Positions 26,159-34,993 of a stretch of DNA of 57,345 nt are shown in pieces. The translations under genes and the position numbers were made by a program. The first letter of the stretch is position 1; each line of letters starts with the position of its first letter. Origin of the DNA: Streptomyces humicola (GTDB lineage Bacteria; Actinomycetota; Actinomycetes; Streptomycetales; Streptomycetaceae); contig NZ_JANFNG010000038.1 of NCBI RefSeq assembly GCF_024436035.1, forward strand, positions 1 through 57,345. Direction: 5' to 3'. Under the pieces are notes generated by a model. The model did no database searches, was not told the DNA's origin, and saw nothing but the letters and a program-made list of their open reading frames with translations.

Positions 26159-26305
26159 ATGGCCATCCGCACCATCACCCGCATCGTCCCCGTCGCCGGC
26201 CGCCACGTCGTTGCCGCCGACGACAAGCGCCCGATGTCCTTCCGCCGGAGCGAGGGCCGTGGCCGCCGGGTCGTCGTCCGCCACCGTCGCTACGACGCTC
26301 GCTGA
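26159..26305 (+). CDS. Small Arg-rich basic peptide B (paralogue of peptide A)
   Basis: 48 aa from ATG with GAGGAG 7 nt upstream. N-terminal half: MAIRTITRIVPVAGRHVV; C-terminal half: EGRGRRVVVRHRRYDAR. It has 13 Arg, 1 Lys and 2 His against 4 acidic residues. The middle (DDKRPMSFRR) differs from peptide A, whereas both ends are conserved, as is the ribosome binding site and upstream control region. No signal peptide, Cys or membrane helix is present. A 16-bp terminator follows 29 nt after the stop. The conservation of two separated blocks suggests selection on the peptide rather than chance. Function unknown. Confidence 0.75.
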   Translation: MAIRTITRIVPVAGRHVVAADDKRPMSFRRSEGRGRRVVVRHRRYDAR

Positions 26306-26334
26306 GCGCGAACAGTCGGCTGACCCCCCAACCC

Positions 26335-26373
26335 GAGGCGGGGCCCGCGGCATTGCGCCGCGGGCCCCGCCTC
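26335..26373 (+). terminator. Terminator after basic peptide B
   Basis: A 16-bp perfect stem (26335-26350 with 26358-26373) encloses the 7-nt loop CATTGCG. There is no U-tract. It closes the short peptide B transcript. Confidence 0.85.
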
Positions 26374-26527
26374 GTTGCTCCGCCTCGGCCTGACCGAGGT
26401 CGCCCAGTCATGGAGCTCGGGAAGCCGAGAGGGAGGGGCACGGTGCTGTGACGCAACCGGGGCTACCACCGTCCACTGGTCGGTAGGCTTCCCATGAGGC
26501 GAACCGAACAGGTAAGGCAGGCACGCC

Positions 26528-26887
26528 ATGAGCACACCACAGGTACCGTCCGGGCAACCTGGCGAGCTGATTCCCCGGCCCCAGCGCACTCCAGACGCCC
26601 TGCGCCTCGCGCTGGCCCGCATCGCCCCGCATCGCCTCGGCGAAATGGACCGGCAGAAAGACGAGGCGTTCGCACTCGCGGCACAGCACGACACCCTGGC
26701 CCCCATCCACCAGTGGCTTTCCGTCTGGGCGGGCGAGGTGGAGATCGAGCGCCGCCCGGACCTCTCGCAGCGCCGCCGCCACGCCGAGCAGGCATGCCAG
26801 ACACTCGACCGGGACGATCCGTCCTGGCGGGCGGCCATGGACGAAGTGCTCGCGGTAGTGAACGAGGCCCGGCGGGCGGCCGCGTGA
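26528..26887 (+). CDS. DUF6247-family protein (putative antitoxin)
   Basis: 119 aa, soluble, helical. The layout PRPQRTPDALRLALARIAP, then MDRQKDEAFALAAQHDTLAPIHQWLSVWAGEVEIERRPD, matches DUF6247 proteins, which in streptomycetes are usually followed directly by a short RelE/ParE-like gene. Here too the next reading frame encodes a RelE-like protein whose expected start overlaps this stop codon. On that basis it is the likely antitoxin. The partner is frameshifted (see 26884-27134), so the pair may no longer be a working toxin-antitoxin system. Confidence 0.75.
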   Translation: MSTPQVPSGQPGELIPRPQRTPDALRLALARIAPHRLGEMDRQKDEAFALAAQHDTLAPIHQWLSVWAGEVEIERRPDLSQRRRHAEQACQTLDRDDPSWRAAMDEVLAVVNEARRAAA

Positions 26888-27134
26888 CCTCGGCTGGGAG
26901 TACGACCCGAGCGAGCAGCACGTGATCGGGGACGCCCCGCCTGCCCTGGTCGCCGAGGTGGAAAAGCGGGCGGATGAGCTGGTTCGCGCCGCCGAGGCCT
27001 TGCACATCGAGGGCACTGCCTACTCCGGCTACTCGCCGAACGGTGGGACGGCACTCGTTCCGGGCGGCATGTTCGAATACCAGGTCATTCCTCGGCACGA
27101 GCGGGTGTACATCCTTCAAATGACAGCCTGGTAG
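26884..27134 (+). pseudogene. RelE/ParE-like toxin, frameshifted at its start
   Basis: The 3' part is open and typical of short RelE-type toxins: VAEVEKRADELVRAAEALHIEGTAYSGYSP, ending PRHERVYILQMTAW. Upstream in the same frame, LGWEYDPSEQH looks like the family's N-terminus, but no start codon precedes it before stop codons at 26856 and 26859. The expected GTG overlaps the DUF6247 stop at 26884 and lies one base out of frame: GTG ACC T then CGGCTGGGAGTAC. A single lost base between start and CGGCTGG would explain this. A GTG at 26922 could give a 70-aa truncated protein. Probably inactive. Confidence 0.6.
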
Positions 27135-27143
27135 GCCGAGTCC

Positions 27144-27500
27144 TCAACCTAGGCGCCTCACGCAGTTCCGTGCCCAGGCCTGGACCCAGTTGAGGTCGCG
27201 GTGGAACGGGCCGTGGCGCTCACGTTCGTTGTCGAGGCGGATGTCGACGACCTCGAAGTCCGCGCGGGTGAGCAGGGCGCGAGCGGTGGCGACTTGAAGC
27301 AGGGTGGCCATCGACCACACCCCGGCGATGCTCGCGTCGCCGAAGCGCAGCGCGCGCACGTCCATCTCCTCGAAGCGGAGCCCGGGGTGGAGTGCGCGCG
27401 CACGCGCGATGAAGCTCGCCGTCAGGTCGATCCCGACAACGTCGAGCCCCGCGCGCCGCGAGCCGAGGCGCGGCCCACGGCCGGTCGGCGCGGCACCGCG
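27144..27500 (-). pseudogene. Internally deleted SAM-dependent methyltransferase remnant
   Basis: On the minus strand a class I methyltransferase core is visible: GLDVVGIDLTASFIARARALHPGL with the acidic ribose-binding position, followed by MDVRALRFGDASIAGVWSMATLLQV. The next residues jump directly to a C-terminal segment (LLTRADFEVVDIRLDNE, then WVQAWARNC). Roughly 60-70 residues of the Rossmann core that should lie between are missing, with the junction near 27285. The glycine-rich motif I is also eroded (GRGPRLGSRRAG). No ribosome binding site is evident. It is best read as a decaying gene. Confidence 0.55.
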
Positions 27501-27589
27501 GTTCGGGTCCGCGCACTTCCGGTTGACTGCAGAGACGTTGACGCGGACCACGTTCTGCTACCCGGACAGCTCCACCGGACCGTCGGATT

Positions 27590-27849
27590 TCGGTGTCGCG
27601 GCCCGCATGCGGCTGGTCGATCGCCCAGGGCGACGGCCGGGACGCCCTCGACGATTACGTCGAGGCGCAGGTGCACAGGCCGGTCCGACTGGACCGCGAT
27701 GCGCATCGTCATGGAGCCGACCGACTTCGAGTACGGCGAGCGGCAAGTACACCGCCGAGGATCCTGCCGGTCACCAGTGGACGTTCTCGGAGACGCTCGC
27801 GGACGCCGCCCCCGAGGAGTGGGGCGGGATGTCCGTCACGGCCGGCTGA
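27590..27849 (+). pseudogene. Frameshifted VOC/glyoxalase-family remnant
   Basis: Two adjacent frames carry consecutive pieces of a VOC (glyoxalase/bleomycin-resistance) C-terminus. First MRIVMEPTDFEYGERQ, then, one base out of register, YTAEDPAGHQWTFSETLADAAPEEWGG. An extra G near 27746 explains the shift. The residues GHQWTF and the preceding DP are characteristic. Sequence further 5' no longer resembles the family, so the N-terminal half is lost or badly eroded. Confidence 0.6.
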
Positions 27850-27877
27850 CGTGCGTCAGTCGCGACGTACGTCAGCC

Positions 27878-29287
27878 TTACTCGTCGGATTCCGGCGGAG
27901 CCGTGGGGGTGCCCGGGAGGTTGACCACCGCAGTCGTGCCGCCGCCCGGAGCCGGGTGGAGTGCGACGGCGCCGCCCGCCTGCTGGATGGTTCGTGCGAC
28001 GATGGACAGGCCGAGGCCGGAGCCGGGCAGGCTACGGGCGGACGGGGAGCGCCAGAAGCGCTCGAAGACGTGCGGGAGGTCCTCGGCGGGAATGCCGGGG
28101 CCGTGGTCGCGCACGGTCAGTTCGCCGCCCGCCAGGTGCACCTCGATGCTCCCGCCCGGCGGGCTGAACTTCACCGCGTTGTCGAGCAAGTTGACGACGG
28201 CGCGTTCGAGCGAGGCCGGCTCGGCCTCGACGTACCAGGGGGAGAGCTCCGCGGCGATCTTCAGGTCGGGGCCGCGCAACCGGGCGCGCTTCAAAGCGTG
28301 TTCGATCACGTCGTGCAGGCCCACGGTCTGGACCGGGCCGCTGCCGGGTAGGGCGTCGGGGCGCGAGAGTTCCTGCAAGTCGCCAATGAGCAGGGCGAGC
28401 TCCGACATCTGCGCCTTGACGGACGCCATCAGCGCCCTGCGGTCCTCGGGCGGCAGCGGACGTCCCGTCTCCTCGCTGCGGCTGAGCAGCTCGATGTTGG
28501 TGCGCAGTGAGGTGAGCGGGGTGCGCAGCTCGTGCCCCGCGTCGGCGATCAGCTGCTGCTGGCGCTCGCGCGAGGAGGCGAGGGCCGCGGTCATGGAGTT
28601 GAACGAGGCCGACAGGCGCGCGATCTCGTCTTCACCCTCGACGGGGATGCGGACCTCCAGGTCCTCGGTGCGCGCGATGTGTTCGACGGCGTCGGTGAGC
28701 CGGTCGACGGGCTTGAGCCCGGCGCGGGCGATGCCGAGGCCGGCCGTGGTGGCGCCGACGACTCCTATCCCGGCGACGATGAACAGGACGACGGCAAGGG
28801 CGTCGAGGGGACGCTCGACGGCGTTGAGTGGGGCGGCGATGGACAGTGCGGCGCCGGGCACGAGCCCGCTGGGCAGACGCAAGGGTTGGGTGACCACCCG
28901 CGCGTTTGCGCCGTTCGAGAGGGTGGTGTCGCGTTCAGTCTCCTGCCGCTGACCTGTGGCTACGGCGATGTCGCTGCTGGTGACACGGAAGGTCACCGCA
29001 TCAGGGTCCGGGTCTTTGCAGACGGTGCCATCGGACCGGACGATCTGGACCGCATACTCACTGGGGCGGAGTGGGATCCCAGACTGGGGGTTGCACAGAG
29101 CCTCGACGAGCGTGCCACTGACGTGCTGGCCCTCCTTCAGCTGCGAATCGAACTGCGCAAGCACTTCTTCCCGGGTGACCAGCCACGACGTAATGGCGAC
29201 GATCGCCACCGCCACCGCCACCGCGACGCCCGTCAGCAGCGCCAGGCGCGAGCGCAGCGGCAACGAGCGGAAGCGCCACCGTCTCAC
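27878..29287 (-). CDS. cssS: Sensor histidine kinase of the htrA-linked two-component system (CssS/MprB-like)
   Basis: 469 aa. Two membrane helices (about 16-37 and 161-185) bracket an external sensor domain of about 120 aa. Then come HAMP, HisKA with the phospho-acceptor His in [13 protein letters not shown] (about 251), and a HATPase with the N box [16 protein letters not shown], and GSGLGLSI. The GTG start overlaps the regulator's stop in GTGA. With a trypsin-like HtrA protease in the same leftward run, it matches the secretion-stress CssRS of Streptomyces (and MprAB of mycobacteria). The signal is presumably misfolded envelope protein; that is inferred from relatives. Confidence 0.88.
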   Translation of the reverse strand: MRRWRFRSLPLRSRLALLTGVAVAVAVAIVAITSWLVTREEVLAQFDSQLKEGQHVSGTLVEALCNPQSGIPLRPSEYAVQIVRSDGTVCKDPDPDAVTFRVTSSDIAVATGQRQETERDTTLSNGANARVVTQPLRLPSGLVPGAALSIAAPLNAVERPLDALAVVLFIVAGIGVVGATTAGLGIARAGLKPVDRLTDAVEHIARTEDLEVRIPVEGEDEIARLSASFNSMTAALASSRERQQQLIADAGHELRTPLTSLRTNIELLSRSEETGRPLPPEDRRALMASVKAQMSELALLIGDLQELSRPDALPGSGPVQTVGLHDVIEHALKRARLRGPDLKIAAELSPWYVEAEPASLERAVVNLLDNAVKFSPPGGSIEVHLAGGELTVRDHGPGIPAEDLPHVFERFWRSPSARSLPGSGLGLSIVARTIQQAGGAVALHPAPGGGTTAVVNLPGTPTAPPESDE

Positions 29288-30024
29288 TGCTTGCCCTCCG
29301 CGGCGCGGAGCACGTAGCCGACGCCCCGAACCGTGTGGACGAGGCGCGGCATGCCGCCCGCCTCGGTCTTGCGGCGCAGGTACATCACGTACACATCGAG
29401 GGAGTTGGAGCTCGGCTCGAAGTCGAAGCCCCAGACCGCCTTCAGGATCTGTTCGCGGGTGAGCACCTGGCGCGGATGGGCCATGAACAGTTCGAGCAGC
29501 GTGTATTCGGTGCGCGTGAGCTCGATGAGGTTGCCCGCGCGCGTCACCTCCCGGGTTGCGGGGTCCATGCGCAGGTCGGCGAAGGTGAGCGCGGCACTGG
29601 TGCCCTGGTCGGCGGCGGCGGCTGCCGCCGCGTACGAGCTGCGGCGCAGCAGGGCGCGCAGTCGCGCGAGCAGCTCGTCGAGCTCGAAGGGTTTGACGAG
29701 GTAGTCGTCGGCGCCGGCGTCGAGGCCGGTGACGCGGTCGCCGACCGTGTCGCGGGCGGTGAGCATGAGGATGGGCGTGGTCACGCCACTCGCGCGCAGC
29801 CGGCGGGCGGTGGTCAGTCCGTCCATGCGCGGCATGAGCACGTCGAGAACGATCGCGTCGGGGTGACAGGCCTCGACCTGTTCGATCGCGGCGAGGCCGT
29901 CCGCGGCCAGCTCGGTCTCGTACCCCTCGAAGGCGAGGCTGCGGCGGATCGCCTCGCGTACCGCGGGTTCGTCGTCCACGACCAGGATCCGGGACGGCTG
30001 TTCGCCGCTCTCGGCGGGGCTCAT
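29284..30024 (-). CDS. cssR: OmpR-family response regulator (CssR/MprA-like)
   Basis: 246 aa. Receiver domain with Asp-pocket DDE (17-19), phospho-acceptor Asp61 ([11 protein letters not shown]), and Lys111 (LVKPF); winged-helix output domain with [23 protein letters not shown] and the recognition helix [14 protein letters not shown] linker rich in Ala separates the domains. Coupled to the kinase gene by a 4-nt overlap. GAGGTAG lies 8 nt before the ATG. Target genes probably include the htrA upstream, as in the S. lividans/S. coelicolor CssRS system. Confidence 0.9.
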   Translation of the reverse strand: MSPAESGEQPSRILVVDDEPAVREAIRRSLAFEGYETELAADGLAAIEQVEACHPDAIVLDVLMPRMDGLTTARRLRASGVTTPILMLTARDTVGDRVTGLDAGADDYLVKPFELDELLARLRALLRRSSYAAAAAAADQGTSAALTFADLRMDPATREVTRAGNLIELTRTEYTLLELFMAHPRQVLTREQILKAVWGFDFEPSSNSLDVYVMYLRRKTEAGGMPRLVHTVRGVGYVLRAAEGKQ

Positions 30025-30128
30025 CGCGTTGCTACCTCGTGCCTTGTGTGTGTGATCGGGGTGTGTGTGATCCGGGGGCTGATTCGGAGGGTACGGCAAC
30101 GGGCGTCTGGGGTGCCCCATGCCGACGG

Positions 30129-30395
30129 CTAGGGGCGCGTTGCCGCCGCGCGGCGACGCCCCGCCCGCTTGGCGGCGGTACGCCCACGGGGACGCGCGGT
30201 GCCGGGACCGGCCAGCTCCGCGGGGCGTGACGCCTGGGGGAGCGTGAGCACGAGGTCCAGGTCGGCGGGGCCGGTGCGGTTCGTACGGTGCTCCCAACGG
30301 CTCACCTTGGTGACGACGGCGTTGAGGGCACGCCGGGCGCGGTGGGCCGAGACGGTGAGTGTGCTGGGTGACGCGGTGAGTGACGGTGTGGCCAT
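30129..30395 (-). CDS. Small basic protein inside the htrA-cssRS run
   Basis: 88 aa. It begins [41 protein letters not shown], continues with a short central segment [14 protein letters not shown], and ends in an Arg/Ala-rich tail ([21 protein letters not shown]). AAGGAG sits 7 nt before the ATG, so it is certainly a translatable gene. No signal peptide or membrane helix was seen. Co-oriented between htrA (33 nt after... its stop is upstream by 41 nt) and the response regulator (104 nt downstream). The basic tail suggests nucleic-acid or polyanion binding, otherwise unknown. Confidence 0.7.
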   Translation of the reverse strand: MATPSLTASPSTLTVSAHRARRALNAVVTKVSRWEHRTNRTGPADLDLVLTLPQASRPAELAGPGTARPRGRTAAKRAGRRRAAATRP

Positions 30396-30436
30396 GAGGG
30401 GCTCCTTCGTCCCGGTTTCGACCCGGTTCGTCCCGG

Positions 30437-31507
30437 TCAGGTGTTGCTGCCGTTCTCCAGGCTGTTCAGGTCGGCCTTGGCGGTGTTGATCGGGATGGCG
30501 AAGCCGAGCCCGACACTGCCGGCGTTGCTGGAGCCGGAGGAGTAGCTGCTGGAATTGGGCGAGTACATCGCGGAGTTGATGCCGATCACCTGGCCGGCCG
30601 TGTTGATCAGGGCGCCGCCGGAGTTGCCGGGGTTGAGCGAGGCGTCGGTCTGGATCGCCTTGTACGTGGTGGTGTTGCCGCCGACCTGGCCGTTGTACTG
30701 ACCGCCACCGAAGGAGAACGGCCACTGGTTGCCGCTGCGACCGCCGTAGCCGCCGCCACTGTTGCCCGTCTCCACGGGGACCGTCACGTCACGGCCCAGC
30801 GCGGAGACGACGCCGCTGGTGACCGTGCCCGCGAGGCCGTCGGGCGAGCCGATCGCCACGACCTGGTCGCCGACCGCGACGGCGTCGGAGTTGCCGAGCG
30901 CGGCGGGCTTGAGGCCGCTGACGCCCTCGGCCTTGACCACCGCGAGGTCCTTGGTGCTGTCGGTGCCGACGACCTTCGCGTTCGCGGTGTTGCCGTTGCT
31001 GAACGTGATCTTGATGGTGTCGGCGCCCGCGATCACGTGGTTGTTGGTGAGGATGGTGCCGTCGGAGGAGAGGATCACGCCGGAGCCGATCGACTCGTCG
31101 CTGGCGGAGTCCGCAGTGATCTCGACGATGCTGGGGGAGACCGCGGCGGCCACCGCTGCGATGCTGCCGCCGGACTTCGATGAGGTCGGGGTGACGACGG
31201 CGGAGGTGTCGGTCGAGGTGGTGTGCGTCGAGTTCGCTATGAGCGCCGCCGTGCCGCCGCCTATCAGGCCGGAGACGATGGCGACCGCGGCGAGCAGCGC
31301 AACGGGCTTGCGTGCCTTGGCCGGACGCTCCGGCGCGCCGAGGGGCTGCGCCTGGGCCGACGGGTGGGCCCACGGGTCCTGCGCCGGACGTTGCGGCTGG
31401 GTCGCCCACGGGTCCGCGTACGGCTGGTGGGGCTGCTGAGGCTGGTGAGGCTGGTGAGGCCCTCCGGGCTGCTGCGAGCCGCTGCTGGGGTAGTTGCTGT
31501 CCGTCAT
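30437..31507 (-). CDS. htrA: HtrA-like trypsin-family serine protease, PDZ-less
   Basis: 356 aa. A cytoplasmic Pro/Gln/His-rich tail (repeated PHQP) is followed by one membrane helix (about 68-91) and an external protease domain. The catalytic triad is intact: His157 (TNNHVIAG), Asp187 (TKDLAVV) and Ser296 ([10 protein letters not shown]). The protein stops about 45 residues after the catalytic Ser motif region, so the PDZ domain usual in HtrA is absent. It should degrade misfolded exported proteins. Located upstream of the two-component genes that in relatives control it. Confidence 0.88.
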   Translation of the reverse strand: MTDSNYPSSGSQQPGGPHQPHQPQQPHQPYADPWATQPQRPAQDPWAHPSAQAQPLGAPERPAKARKPVALLAAVAIVSGLIGGGTAALIANSTHTTSTDTSAVVTPTSSKSGGSIAAVAAAVSPSIVEITADSASDESIGSGVILSSDGTILTNNHVIAGADTIKITFSNGNTANAKVVGTDSTKDLAVVKAEGVSGLKPAALGNSDAVAVGDQVVAIGSPDGLAGTVTSGVVSALGRDVTVPVETGNSGGGYGGRSGNQWPFSFGGGQYNGQVGGNTTTYKAIQTDASLNPGNSGGALINTAGQVIGINSAMYSPNSSSYSSGSSNAGSVGLGFAIPINTAKADLNSLENGSNT

Positions 31508-31654
31508 GGCACTGACTCTGATCGCCGATCATGAGAGCTGTCTGAGTGGTGGCTGAGAAGCCCAAGAGAAGTAGGTATGCCCGAAATAAGGGCGCAGTGG
31601 CACGTGTGCGCCCAGGGGCCTGGCCGCCCCGGGTGTCCCCGGCACCGCATACGT

Positions 31655-32677
31655 CTACGCGCAACCGCACGAGCGGCGTACGACGAGCCGGGACGGGAAC
31701 TGTCGCAGCCGTTCGCGGCGTGAACCCGCCACTCGCAGGCCGTCGTCGAGGACGAGATCGATGGCGGCGCGCGCCATCGCCTGACGGTCGGAGGCGACCG
31801 TCGTCAACGGCGGGTCGGTAAGCGCCGCTTCCTTTACGTCGTCGAAGCCGGCGACGGCGAGCTCGGTCGGCACGTCGATGCGCAGTTCGCGCGCGGCACG
31901 CAGCAGGCCGATCGCCTGGTCGTCGGTGGAGCAGAAGACGGCCGGCGGCCTGTCGGGGCGCGAGAGCAGGTTCAGGCCGACCTGGTAGGCGTCGTAGCGG
32001 TTGTACGCGGCCTGGAAGAGCCGTCCGTCGGTGGGGCGTTTGGCCTCCCGCATGGCCCGTCGCCAGCCCTCGACATGGTTGGTGATCGGGTCGCCGACCG
32101 TCGGGGTCTCCTCGGTGCCGCCGATGCAGGCCACATACGGGTGCCCGTGCTCCAGCAGATGGCGCACGGCGAGGTGCGCGCCGCCGATGTCGTCCGTCAC
32201 GACGGCGACGTCGTCGATCGCCTCGGGCCGTTCGTGGAGCAGCACGACGCGGGCATCCCACGCGTCGATCTCTATCGCCGCACGTTCGCTCGGGCCCTGG
32301 CAGATCAGGATCAGCCCCGAGACGCGCATGCCGAGGAACGCGCGCAGATAGTGCACCTCGCGGTCGTCGAGGTAGTCGGAGTTGCCGACCAGCACCATCT
32401 TCCCGCGCTCGGACGCGGCCTGTTCCACGGCGTGCGCCATCTCCGCGAAGAACGGCTGGCGCGCGTCGGGCACTATCAGGCCGATGAGATCCGTGCGGCG
32501 GCTGGCCATCGCCTGGGCCACCCGGTCCGGGCGATAGCCGAGCTGCTTGATCGCTGCGAGCACGCGATCGCGCGTGGCCGGTGCGACCGGCCGGGGTCCG
32601 TTGTTGATGACGTAGCTGACGACTGCGGTCGAGGTCCCCGCAAGCCTGGCCACATCGTCACGCGTCACCTTGGGCAC
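31655..32677 (-). CDS. LacI-family transcriptional regulator
   Basis: 340 aa. N-terminal [25 protein letters not shown] and hinge [22 protein letters not shown], then a periplasmic-binding-like effector domain of two lobes ending with [22 protein letters not shown]. Ligand is probably a sugar or small metabolite; no transport genes are adjacent. The GTG start is 10 nt after the glnR stop, so the two are likely co-transcribed. The C-terminal ...RRSCGCA carries two Cys. The same glnR-lacI order is found in other streptomycetes. Confidence 0.9.
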   Translation of the reverse strand: MPKVTRDDVARLAGTSTAVVSYVINNGPRPVAPATRDRVLAAIKQLGYRPDRVAQAMASRRTDLIGLIVPDARQPFFAEMAHAVEQAASERGKMVLVGNSDYLDDREVHYLRAFLGMRVSGLILICQGPSERAAIEIDAWDARVVLLHERPEAIDDVAVVTDDIGGAHLAVRHLLEHGHPYVACIGGTEETPTVGDPITNHVEGWRRAMREAKRPTDGRLFQAAYNRYDAYQVGLNLLSRPDRPPAVFCSTDDQAIGLLRAARELRIDVPTELAVAGFDDVKEAALTDPPLTTVASDRQAMARAAIDLVLDDGLRVAGSRRERLRQFPSRLVVRRSCGCA

Positions 32678-32687
32678 GGGGAGAAGT

Positions 32688-33524
32688 CTACGCGGGTGTA
32701 CCACTGTCCTTACCGTCTGTGCGCACGGTACGGGCGCCGGCGACAGCGGTCGCCTCCGCGTGGTCCTCGGCACGGGTGTGAGCCTCGGCGGCGGCCTGCT
32801 TCTCCCGCGCCTGCTTCTCCCGCGCCTTCGCCTCCTCGGCGGCGCGCTCGACCTTCTCGGGGACGACGAAGCGGTATCCGACGTTGCGCACCGTTCCGAT
32901 CAGGGACTCGTGCTCGGGTCCGAGCTTCGCGCGCAGCCGCCGCACGTGGACGTCTACCGTGCGGGTGCCGCCGAAGTAGTCGTAACCCCAGACCTCCTGC
33001 AGCAGTTGGGCGCGGGTGAAGACCCGGCCGGGGTGCTGCGCGAGATACTTGAGCAGCTCGAACTCCTTGAAGGTCAGGTCCAGGACCCGGCCCTTGAGCT
33101 TCGCGCTGTAGGTCGCCTCGTCGACCGACAGGTCGCCGGTGCGGATCTCCAGGGGGCTGTCGTCGGTGCCGATCTGCTGGCGCCCCATGGCAAGGCGCAG
33201 TCGCGCCTCGACCTCGGCCGGTCCCGCGGTGTCGAGGAGGACGTCGTCGATGCCCCAGTCGGCGGTGACGGCGGCGAGCCCGCCCTCGGTGACGACGAGC
33301 ACCAGTGGGCAGCCGGGCCCCGTCGACCGCAGCAGCTGGCACAGGCTGCGGACCTGCGGCAGGTCGCGGCGGCCGTCGATGAGGATGACGTCCGCGCCGG
33401 GGGTGTCCACGAGCGCCGGCCCCTCGGCGGGGGCCACGCGCACGCTGTGGAGCAGGAGGCCGAGCGCGGGCAGGACCTCGGTGGAGGGCTGGAGGGCGTT
33501 GGTCAGCAGGAGAAGTGAGCTCAC
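32688..33524 (-). CDS. glnR: GlnR, global nitrogen regulator (OmpR-type)
   Basis: 278 aa. The N-terminal receiver-like domain [20 protein letters not shown] is the characteristic GlnR beginning; Asp50 (ILIDGRRD) is present but the usual acidic pocket is incomplete, as in orphan GlnR proteins that work unphosphorylated as dimers. The winged-helix domain shows [22 protein letters not shown] and [19 protein letters not shown] charged Glu/Ala/Lys tail follows. It activates or represses ammonium-assimilation genes. It starts a leftward glnR-lacI pair. Confidence 0.93.
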   Translation of the reverse strand: MSSLLLLTNALQPSTEVLPALGLLLHSVRVAPAEGPALVDTPGADVILIDGRRDLPQVRSLCQLLRSTGPGCPLVLVVTEGGLAAVTADWGIDDVLLDTAGPAEVEARLRLAMGRQQIGTDDSPLEIRTGDLSVDEATYSAKLKGRVLDLTFKEFELLKYLAQHPGRVFTRAQLLQEVWGYDYFGGTRTVDVHVRRLRAKLGPEHESLIGTVRNVGYRFVVPEKVERAAEEAKAREKQAREKQAAAEAHTRAEDHAEATAVAGARTVRTDGKDSGTPA

Positions 33525-33713
33525 CGGTCGCTCCCGTCGTCGGTGGTCCGGTCGTTTTGTACGCGATCCACGGGTTGTTTATCGCGGCATCTGTCTCGAT
33601 TGTCCGGCTTGTTCATCGCGAACCCTCCTCGGTCCCCGCGAGGACGCCCAGAAAGCAGGAAAGGACCCGGGGGCGGCACTGCCCGGATCCTCTTTCGAAG
33701 GAGAATAGCCGAC

Positions 33714-34607
33714 ATGGGCGCCGAGGGTGAGTGCGAGATTCAACCAGCGGGTGTTTTGTCGATCACTCCGGGTGGTGAATCCGGTAGTAAAAACGACATC
33801 CGAAGGAGATCGTCGCGTCACGTGCTGTTGACCGAGGACGGGGTCGGGATCGAGGCCGAGCACCTCGCGTTCCGGGACGGAAACGGGGGCTCCGGGGGCT
33901 CCTGCGACACCGCGATAGTGGTGGCCCACGGCTTCACCGGAGCGTTGGACCGGCCCGCGGTGCGACGGGCGGCGCAGGAATTCGCGCACTTCGCAGGGGT
34001 GATCACGTTCTCCTTCCGGGGACACGGCGGGTCGGGCGGGCGCTCGACCGTCGGCGACCGGGAGATCCTCGACCTGGACGCGGCGGTGCGGTGGGCCCGG
34101 GAAATCGGCTACGGGCGCGTGGTCACCGTGGGTTTCTCGATGGGCGGCTCGGTGGTGGTCCGCCATGCGGCGGCTCGTGGCGGCGTTCAGGAGCGCGGGG
34201 GGCGCACGGATGCGTGGGTGGGAGCACGGACGGATGCCGTCGTTGCCGTGAGCGCTCCTGCCCGCTGGTACTACCGCGGCACCGCGCCGATGCGGCGCCT
34301 GCACTGGATCGTCACGCAGCCGGTCGGGCGCGCGGTCTCGCGGTACGGTCTCAGGACGCGGATCCACCCGGAGAAGTGGAACCCGGTGCCGCTCTCGCCG
34401 GTCGAGTCGGCTCCTCTGATCGCGCCCACGCCACTGCTGATCGTCCACGGGGACCGTGACGCGTACTTCCCCCTCGACCACCCGCTGTCGCTGGCGCGCG
34501 CCGCGGGGGAGACGGCGGAGCTGTGGATCGAGCGGGGCTTCGGTCATGCGGAGAACGCGGCGGAACCGGAGCTCCTGCGGCGTATCGCCGCGTGGATCGT
34601 CCCGTGA
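33714..34607 (+). CDS. Alpha/beta hydrolase
   Basis: 297 aa from ATG with AAGGAG 10 nt upstream. The hydrolase core shows VVAHGFTGALDRPA (oxyanion loop), nucleophile Ser in GFSMGGS (about 140-146), acid residue in LIVHGDRDAYFP and His in GFGHAENA. Streptomycete orthologues start around the residue VLLTEDGVGIEAEH; the first 36 residues here are poorly structured, so a GTG at 33822, preceded by another GAAGGAG, is a possible start. Substrate unknown. It is divergent from glnR. Confidence 0.85.
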   Translation: MGAEGECEIQPAGVLSITPGGESGSKNDIRRRSSRHVLLTEDGVGIEAEHLAFRDGNGGSGGSCDTAIVVAHGFTGALDRPAVRRAAQEFAHFAGVITFSFRGHGGSGGRSTVGDREILDLDAAVRWAREIGYGRVVTVGFSMGGSVVVRHAAARGGVQERGGRTDAWVGARTDAVVAVSAPARWYYRGTAPMRRLHWIVTQPVGRAVSRYGLRTRIHPEKWNPVPLSPVESAPLIAPTPLLIVHGDRDAYFPLDHPLSLARAAGETAELWIERGFGHAENAAEPELLRRIAAWIVP

Positions 34608-34695
34608 CCCCTCAGGCCGCCACCGGGCGCGCCGCGCGACGGGCGGGGTGCGTCATCATGGACGGCGGCAGTGGACCGTGACGTGAGGAGCCGCC

Positions 34696-34986
34696 ATGGC
34701 CGCAACCGATGCGGTAGATGTGCCCGTCGCCATAGGCACCATCCGGTACTGGGCTGCGGCGAAAGCGGCCGCCGGAACGGCGGAGGAGCCGTACCGGGCG
34801 GTGACGCTCGCCGACGCGCTGGCCGCGGCGCGTGAGCGCCACGCCGGGCGGCCGGAGTTCGCACGCGTCCTCGCGAACTGCTCCTTCCTCGTCGACGGTG
34901 ACCCCGTCGGCACACGCGACCACGCACGGGTCCGGCTGGCCGCCGGCGGCACCGTAGAGGTACTGCCGCCCTTCGCCGGAGGGTGA
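34696..34986 (+). CDS. MoaD/ThiS-family sulfur-carrier protein
   Basis: 96 aa ubiquitin-fold protein ending in PPFAGG; the C-terminal Gly-Gly is the site of thiocarboxylate formation. GIGTIRYWAAAKAA and LANCSFLVDGDPV are family features. GTGAGGAG precedes the ATG. Sulfur carriers serve molybdopterin, thiamine or cysteine synthesis; the sulfurtransferase 2 kb downstream fits a sulfur-transfer context. It is followed 7 nt later by a membrane-protein gene. Confidence 0.85.
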   Translation: MAATDAVDVPVAIGTIRYWAAAKAAAGTAEEPYRAVTLADALAAARERHAGRPEFARVLANCSFLVDGDPVGTRDHARVRLAAGGTVEVLPPFAGG

Positions 34987-34993
34987 GCGCGAC

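Noticed and set aside
27422-27712. Leftward frame beginning MTMRIAVQSDRPVHLRLDVI
   Set aside because: Antisense to the VOC remnant; opens plausibly but turns into Arg/Ser-rich shadow sequence and has no ribosome binding site.
33521-33715. Leftward 64-codon frame overlapping the start of glnR
   Set aside because: It runs into the glnR start region and has no ribosome binding site at its start; composition matches a shadow of the intergenic region.
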